Assembly (NCBI GenBank): GCA_003217735.2
Contig: CP031585.1
Coordinates: 2,963,501 to 3,027,500 of the forward strand
Direction of reading: 5' to 3'
Source: Marinibacterium anthonyi
Lineage (GTDB): Bacteria > Pseudomonadota > Alphaproteobacteria > Rhodobacterales > Rhodobacteraceae
DNA: 64,000 nucleotides
Shown: piece after piece, positions 59,118 through 64,000 of the stretch
Layout: the number at the start of each line of letters is the position of its first letter
How positions within the stretch are numbered: the stretch's first letter is position 1
The notes under the pieces: generated by a model
Database searches by the model: none
What the model was told of the DNA's origin: nothing
What the model saw: the letters and a program-made list of their open reading frames with translations, nothing else
Program-made: the position numbers and the translations under genes

Positions 59118-60060
59118 TTTCGGTGCCGATCGCCTGAAACTGGTCCTTGTCGGCGGCTACCTGGGCGCCGGCAAATCCACCTGGCTGCGCCATCAGCTTT
59201 ACGCCGGCACCTTCCAGGCCCCTCACCTGATCATCAACGAAGCCGCGGAACTGGCGGTCGACGATGCGATCTTCGCCGACCGCTATCCTGTCACGCTCCT
59301 GTCAGGCGGCTGCGCCTGTTGCGACGGGCGCGAGGCCTTGCTGACAGCCCTGCGTCAGTTGTGCGACCAGCGCAGCCGCGCGGCCGGCCCGCAAGGGCGG
59401 ACAAGCCTCGCCGTGCTGGAAACCAGCGGGCTCGCCGATCCGGGCGCAATCGCCCAAGCCCTGCGCGCCGACCCGATGCTGGCCTTTCACCTGGCGTTGT
59501 CGGAAACCATCGTCCTGGTCGATGCCCAGAACGGCGCCGCGCAACTGGCCAGCGAACCGCTGGGCCGCGCCCAGATCGAAGCCGCCGACCGGCTGGTGCT
59601 GACCAAAACCGACCTTGCCGCGCCCGATGACACCGCCCGCCTGATCGCCACGCTGAGGCGCCTCGCCCCCGGCGCCGCAATCACCGCCGACATCCGGGGC
59701 GAAGCCACCGCCCTGCCCGATGCCATCGACGCCGCCCCCCTGCCGCTGGCCAAAGACGACAGGGCCCCGATCCAGCCCGTTCAGATCACCCTGCCCGAAG
59801 GTCTGGACTGGGCCGCCTTCGCCGTCTGGCTGTCGGCCCTGCTGACGGCCCATGGCAACGACATCGTCCGGGTGAAGGGAACCGTGCAGACGCCGGCGGG
59901 CCGCCTGCTGCTGCAGGGCATCCGCACCCATGTCCAGCCGCCCGAGATCCTGCCCGACAGCGACCTGGCCCGCGACGGCACCATCGTGCTGATCGGGCGC
60001 AATATCGACGCCGAACGCATCACCCGCTCGATCACCCGCTTCGCCGCCCCGCTTTTGTGA
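59104..60060 (+). CDS. CobW/COG0523-type GTPase, candidate metallochaperone
   Basis: A 318-residue GTPase. Walker A is GGYLGAGKST (about residues 16-25), the metal motif is GGCACCDGRE (C-x-C-C, about 67-76), and Walker B-like ETSGLADPG lies at about 106. The GTP-specific motif is TKTDLA (about 167), and a C-terminal CobW_C domain starts at about 215 (VQITLPEGLDWAAF, then VRVKGTVQTPAGRLLLQG). Start is TTG 59104, inside the previous gene. COG0523 proteins deliver Zn, Co or Fe to client enzymes; the adjacent metal hydrolase is the obvious candidate client. Confidence 0.88.
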   Translation: MTTPDFGADRLKLVLVGGYLGAGKSTWLRHQLYAGTFQAPHLIINEAAELAVDDAIFADRYPVTLLSGGCACCDGREALLTALRQLCDQRSRAAGPQGRTSLAVLETSGLADPGAIAQALRADPMLAFHLALSETIVLVDAQNGAAQLASEPLGRAQIEAADRLVLTKTDLAAPDDTARLIATLRRLAPGAAITADIRGEATALPDAIDAAPLPLAKDDRAPIQPVQITLPEGLDWAAFAVWLSALLTAHGNDIVRVKGTVQTPAGRLLLQGIRTHVQPPEILPDSDLARDGTIVLIGRNIDAERITRSITRFAAPLL

Positions 60061-60123
60061 TCACAAAGACCAGGAACTTGCCCCAACCCCGGCGTGAGAG
60101 CGCCAACAACCGCCCGCGTCACA

Positions 60124-60150
60124 TTGATAAAGCCGCATCGCGCCTATAAG
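60124..60150 (+). promoter_or_regulatory. Candidate promoter of the isocitrate dehydrogenase gene
   Basis: TTGATA (60124-60129) and TATAAG (60145-60150) with a 15-base spacer, about 115 bases upstream of the start codon. The spacer is shorter than ideal. Confidence 0.45.
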
Positions 60151-60266
60151 GACGTCTCGGAGATACGTCCAAACGGAAACCGATCCGCCAGCCCGTCCAG
60201 ACCCCGCAGGGGCATCCAGACGGTGCGCGGATCAAGCCACCCGAGTTTGACAAAAGGGACCTCAGA

Positions 60267-62474
<2,208 letters not shown>

Positions 62475-62496
62475 CGCCGGGTTTCATCGATTTGGG

Positions 62497-62533
62497 AAGG
62501 GCCGTCCGTGGTTGCGGGCGGCCCTTTTCTTTT
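62497..62533 (+). terminator. Rho-independent terminator after icd
   Basis: GGGCCGTCCG (62499-62508) pairs with CGGGCGGCCC (62515-62524) with one G-T wobble, followed by TTTTCTTTT (62525-62533). Confidence 0.9.
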
Positions 62534-62562
62534 GCGGTGTGCCGGTTGGGGGACGTTGTGCC

Positions 62563-62586
62563 GGGTATTTTGGGCCAGAAAGAAAC
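62563..62586 (+). repeat. Dispersed repeat, copy 4
   Basis: GGGTATTTTGGGCC followed by AGAAAGAAAC, in sense direction downstream of the icd terminator. It matches the three copies near 12871, 12966 and 17366. Confidence 0.55.
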
Positions 62587-62594
62587 AGACGGCG

Positions 62595-62621
62595 TGTCAC
62601 GGATCCGGAGGCTGCGTGGTC
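62595..62621 (+). promoter_or_regulatory. Candidate ECF41 sigma-factor promoter
   Basis: TGTCACG (62595-62601), 16 bases, GGTC (62618-62621). From memory the ECF41 target is TGTCACA-N16-CGTC, so the match is 9 of 11. It lies 35 bases upstream of the monooxygenase-like gene, with the ECF41 gene itself next in line. Confidence 0.55.
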
Positions 62622-62655
62622 ATCCTTGCGAGAGCTTGTTGGAAAGGATGATGCC

Positions 62656-62988
62656 ATGACCGCTCCGATCACGATTGCCGCCGACACCGAAGGCGTGACG
62701 CTGGTGAATGTCTACGATGTCGCGCCCGGCGGGGCCCAGGCGCTGGTGGCGCGGCTTGAGGAGGTGACGCGCGACGTGATTGCCGCCGAGCCGGGGTTCG
62801 TGTCCGTGTCGCTGCATGTGGCCCTGGATGGCACCAAGGTGGTGAATTACGCGCAATGGGCCTCGGCCGGGGCGTTCCAGGCCTTCATGGCCAAGCCCGA
62901 GACGCGGGACATGCTGGGCGGCTTTGCCGCGCTGGCGACCTCCGTGTCGCCGGGGCTTTACCACGTGGCCGGTGTCGTGACAGCCTGA
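62656..62988 (+). CDS. Antibiotic-biosynthesis-monooxygenase (ABM) domain protein
   Basis: A 110-residue single-domain protein with the dimeric ferredoxin-like ABM fold: TLVNVYDVAPGGAQALVARL (about residues 15-34), AAEPGFVSVSLHVALDGTK, and NYAQWASAGAFQAFMAKPE (about 64). The His/Trp/Asn pattern fits small monooxygenases or heme-degrading relatives, though many ABM proteins have no known activity. ATG 62656 follows AAGGA. It lies four bases before the ECF41 gene, the position usually taken by a carboxymuconolactone-decarboxylase or oxidoreductase partner. Confidence 0.82.
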   Translation: MTAPITIAADTEGVTLVNVYDVAPGGAQALVARLEEVTRDVIAAEPGFVSVSLHVALDGTKVVNYAQWASAGAFQAFMAKPETRDMLGGFAALATSVSPGLYHVAGVVTA

Positions 62989-62992
62989 GGCC

Positions 62993-63841
62993 ATGGACCC
63001 CGCCTTTGCCGCTGCCCGGCCGCAGATGCTGCGGCTTGCCTTCCGCATGCTCGGATCGCATGCGGATGCCGAGGATGTCGTCCAGGAGGCCTGGGTGAAA
63101 TGGGCCTCGGCCGACAGGTCCGGCGTGCGGGAACCGATGGCGTTCCTGCGCACGATGGTCACGCGGCTGTGCCTGAACGAGCTGGCCTCGGCCCGGCGGC
63201 GGCGGGAGACCTATGTGGGTCCCTGGCTTCCGGAGCCCTGGGTCGACGGCGAAGGCGGGCTGGAGGACATCACCCTGTCGCTGATGGTGGCTCTGGAGAG
63301 CCTGTCGCCGCTGGAGCGGGCGGCATTCCTGCTGGGGGATGTCTTTGGTCTGGGGATCGAGGAGGTCGCGCAGTCCGTTGGCCGGTCGGAGGCGGCCTGC
63401 CGCCAGCTGGCCAGCCGGGCCCGGCGACACCTGCGGGACGCGCGGCCCAGATATGCCGTGGACCGGGCCCATGGGCTGGAGATGGCGATGGCCTTCTTCA
63501 ACGCGTCGCGGGCCGGGGACCTGGAGGCGCTGCAACGGATGCTGGCCGAGGATGTGGTCGCGGCGGCGGACGGCGGTGGCAGGGTGTCGGCGTCGCTTGA
63601 TCCGCTGGCCGGTCGCGATGCCGTGCTGGCCCGGCATGTCGAAATGGCCAGGGGGTTCGTGGATGCTCCGTCGGTTCTGCTGCGGCTTTGCCCCGTGGGC
63701 GGGTTGCCGGGATTCGTCACGCGCGAGGCCGGCGAGGTGCTGCAGACCACCGCGCTGGAGATTGCGGGGGACCGGATTGCCGCGATCTACGTGACGCGGA
63801 ACCCCGAGAAGCTGAGAGCAGTTCGGCACGCGCTGGGGTGA
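62993..63841 (+). CDS. ECF41-type RNA polymerase sigma factor with fused SnoaL-like domain
   Basis: A 282-residue sigma factor. Region 2 lies at about residues 5-70 (LRLAFRMLGSHADAEDVVQE), and region 4 at about 100-160 (LSPLERAAFLLGDVFGLGIE and SEAACRQLASRARRHL). WLPEPW at about 77, in the linker, and NPEKLR near the C-terminus are ECF41 hallmarks. Residues 165-282 form a SnoaL/NTF2-like domain that controls activity, replacing an anti-sigma factor. It is probably transcribed with the ABM gene from its own promoter. Confidence 0.9.
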   Translation: MDPAFAAARPQMLRLAFRMLGSHADAEDVVQEAWVKWASADRSGVREPMAFLRTMVTRLCLNELASARRRRETYVGPWLPEPWVDGEGGLEDITLSLMVALESLSPLERAAFLLGDVFGLGIEEVAQSVGRSEAACRQLASRARRHLRDARPRYAVDRAHGLEMAMAFFNASRAGDLEALQRMLAEDVVAAADGGGRVSASLDPLAGRDAVLARHVEMARGFVDAPSVLLRLCPVGGLPGFVTREAGEVLQTTALEIAGDRIAAIYVTRNPEKLRAVRHALG

Positions 63842-64000
63842 TGCGTCAGGACCTGAGAAGGCCTTCCGGTGTCAGGAGCATGTCAGAACGGACACCGGAT
63901 ACAGGGATGCGCGCCGGATCGGGCCGTATAAACCCGGAGTATTTCAACACACAATCAGTATCCTAGACTGCACTTCTCATGTTGCCACTCAACTGACACC
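63842..64000. other. Right-end non-coding stretch
   Basis: Nothing supported is seen. The last 80 bases become A/T-richer and may be the promoter region of a gene beyond the window. Confidence 0.4.

Overview
The window is high-GC DNA (roughly 65% by eye) with short intergenic gaps and many ATGA or GTGA stop/start overlaps. The gene families (Sox thiosulfate oxidation, PhnCDE transport, methyl-THF/corrinoid genes, monomeric isocitrate dehydrogenase, an AcoR-like regulator without AAA+, an ECF41 sigma factor) point to a chromosomal segment of an alphaproteobacterium of the Rhodobacteraceae/Roseobacter group. I saw no rRNA, tRNA, CRISPR array, transposase or phage module.

Region by region. 1-2029: the 5' end of a secreted-type protein and a DegT-family aminotransferase, both on the minus strand. 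2173-11478: a phosphonate-type locus. It holds phnM, then phnC-phnD-phnE1-phnE2, a P-loop kinase-like gene, a hexapeptide acyltransferase and two half-size permeases on the plus strand; a divergent second phnM-like gene and a SAM methyltransferase lie opposite. Direct repeats that read as PhoB boxes precede phnM and phnC. The C-P lyase core genes phnGHIJKL are not in the window. 11765-18192: an EEP-family hydrolase, a minus-strand C1/folate operon ('virulence factor' protein, methylene-THF reductase, HAD phosphatase, methyl-THF:corrinoid methyltransferase), and the ppx/gppA-rlmE pair. 18236-29200: an octaheme cytochrome, a BrkB/YihY membrane protein, a YqjD/YqjE-like pair, a sulfatase, an AttE/FtsX/AttH-type ABC operon, a secreted DUF4329 protein and a small orphan protein.

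29522-32667: an AcoR-like regulator beside an aldehyde dehydrogenase, then a GFA-family zinc protein. 32796-34158: small conserved genes and a DUF302 protein. 34278-44664: a sox locus, with soxVWXYZABCD on the minus strand and soxS, a GlcG/HbpS-like gene, soxR and soxT divergent. SoxR keeps two cysteines in the positions of persulfide-sensing SqrR/BigR repressors, and an ATTC-N8-GAAT site lies in front of soxX. 44854-47787: SMP-30 lactonase, IclR regulator, quinone oxidoreductase.

47898-60060: a catabolic cluster for hydantoin- or cyclic-imide-like compounds. It combines HyuA/HyuB, a four-gene PotABCD-like importer, hydantoin racemase, N-carbamoyl-D-amino-acid hydrolase, a PgdA/PuuE-type metal hydrolase, a 97-residue cysteine protein and a CobW-type GTPase. 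Catalytic residues of the racemase, carbamoylase and deacetylase-fold enzyme fall at the positions known for those families. 60267-63841: monomeric NADP isocitrate dehydrogenase with a clear terminator, then an antibiotic-biosynthesis-monooxygenase-like protein with an ECF41 sigma factor behind a plausible ECF41 promoter.

The least conventional parts are the hydantoin/imide cluster with its metal-delivery-like tail, the phosphonate locus with two unlike PhnM proteins and split permeases, and the SqrR-like control of sox. All regulatory sites were read by eye and are inferences.
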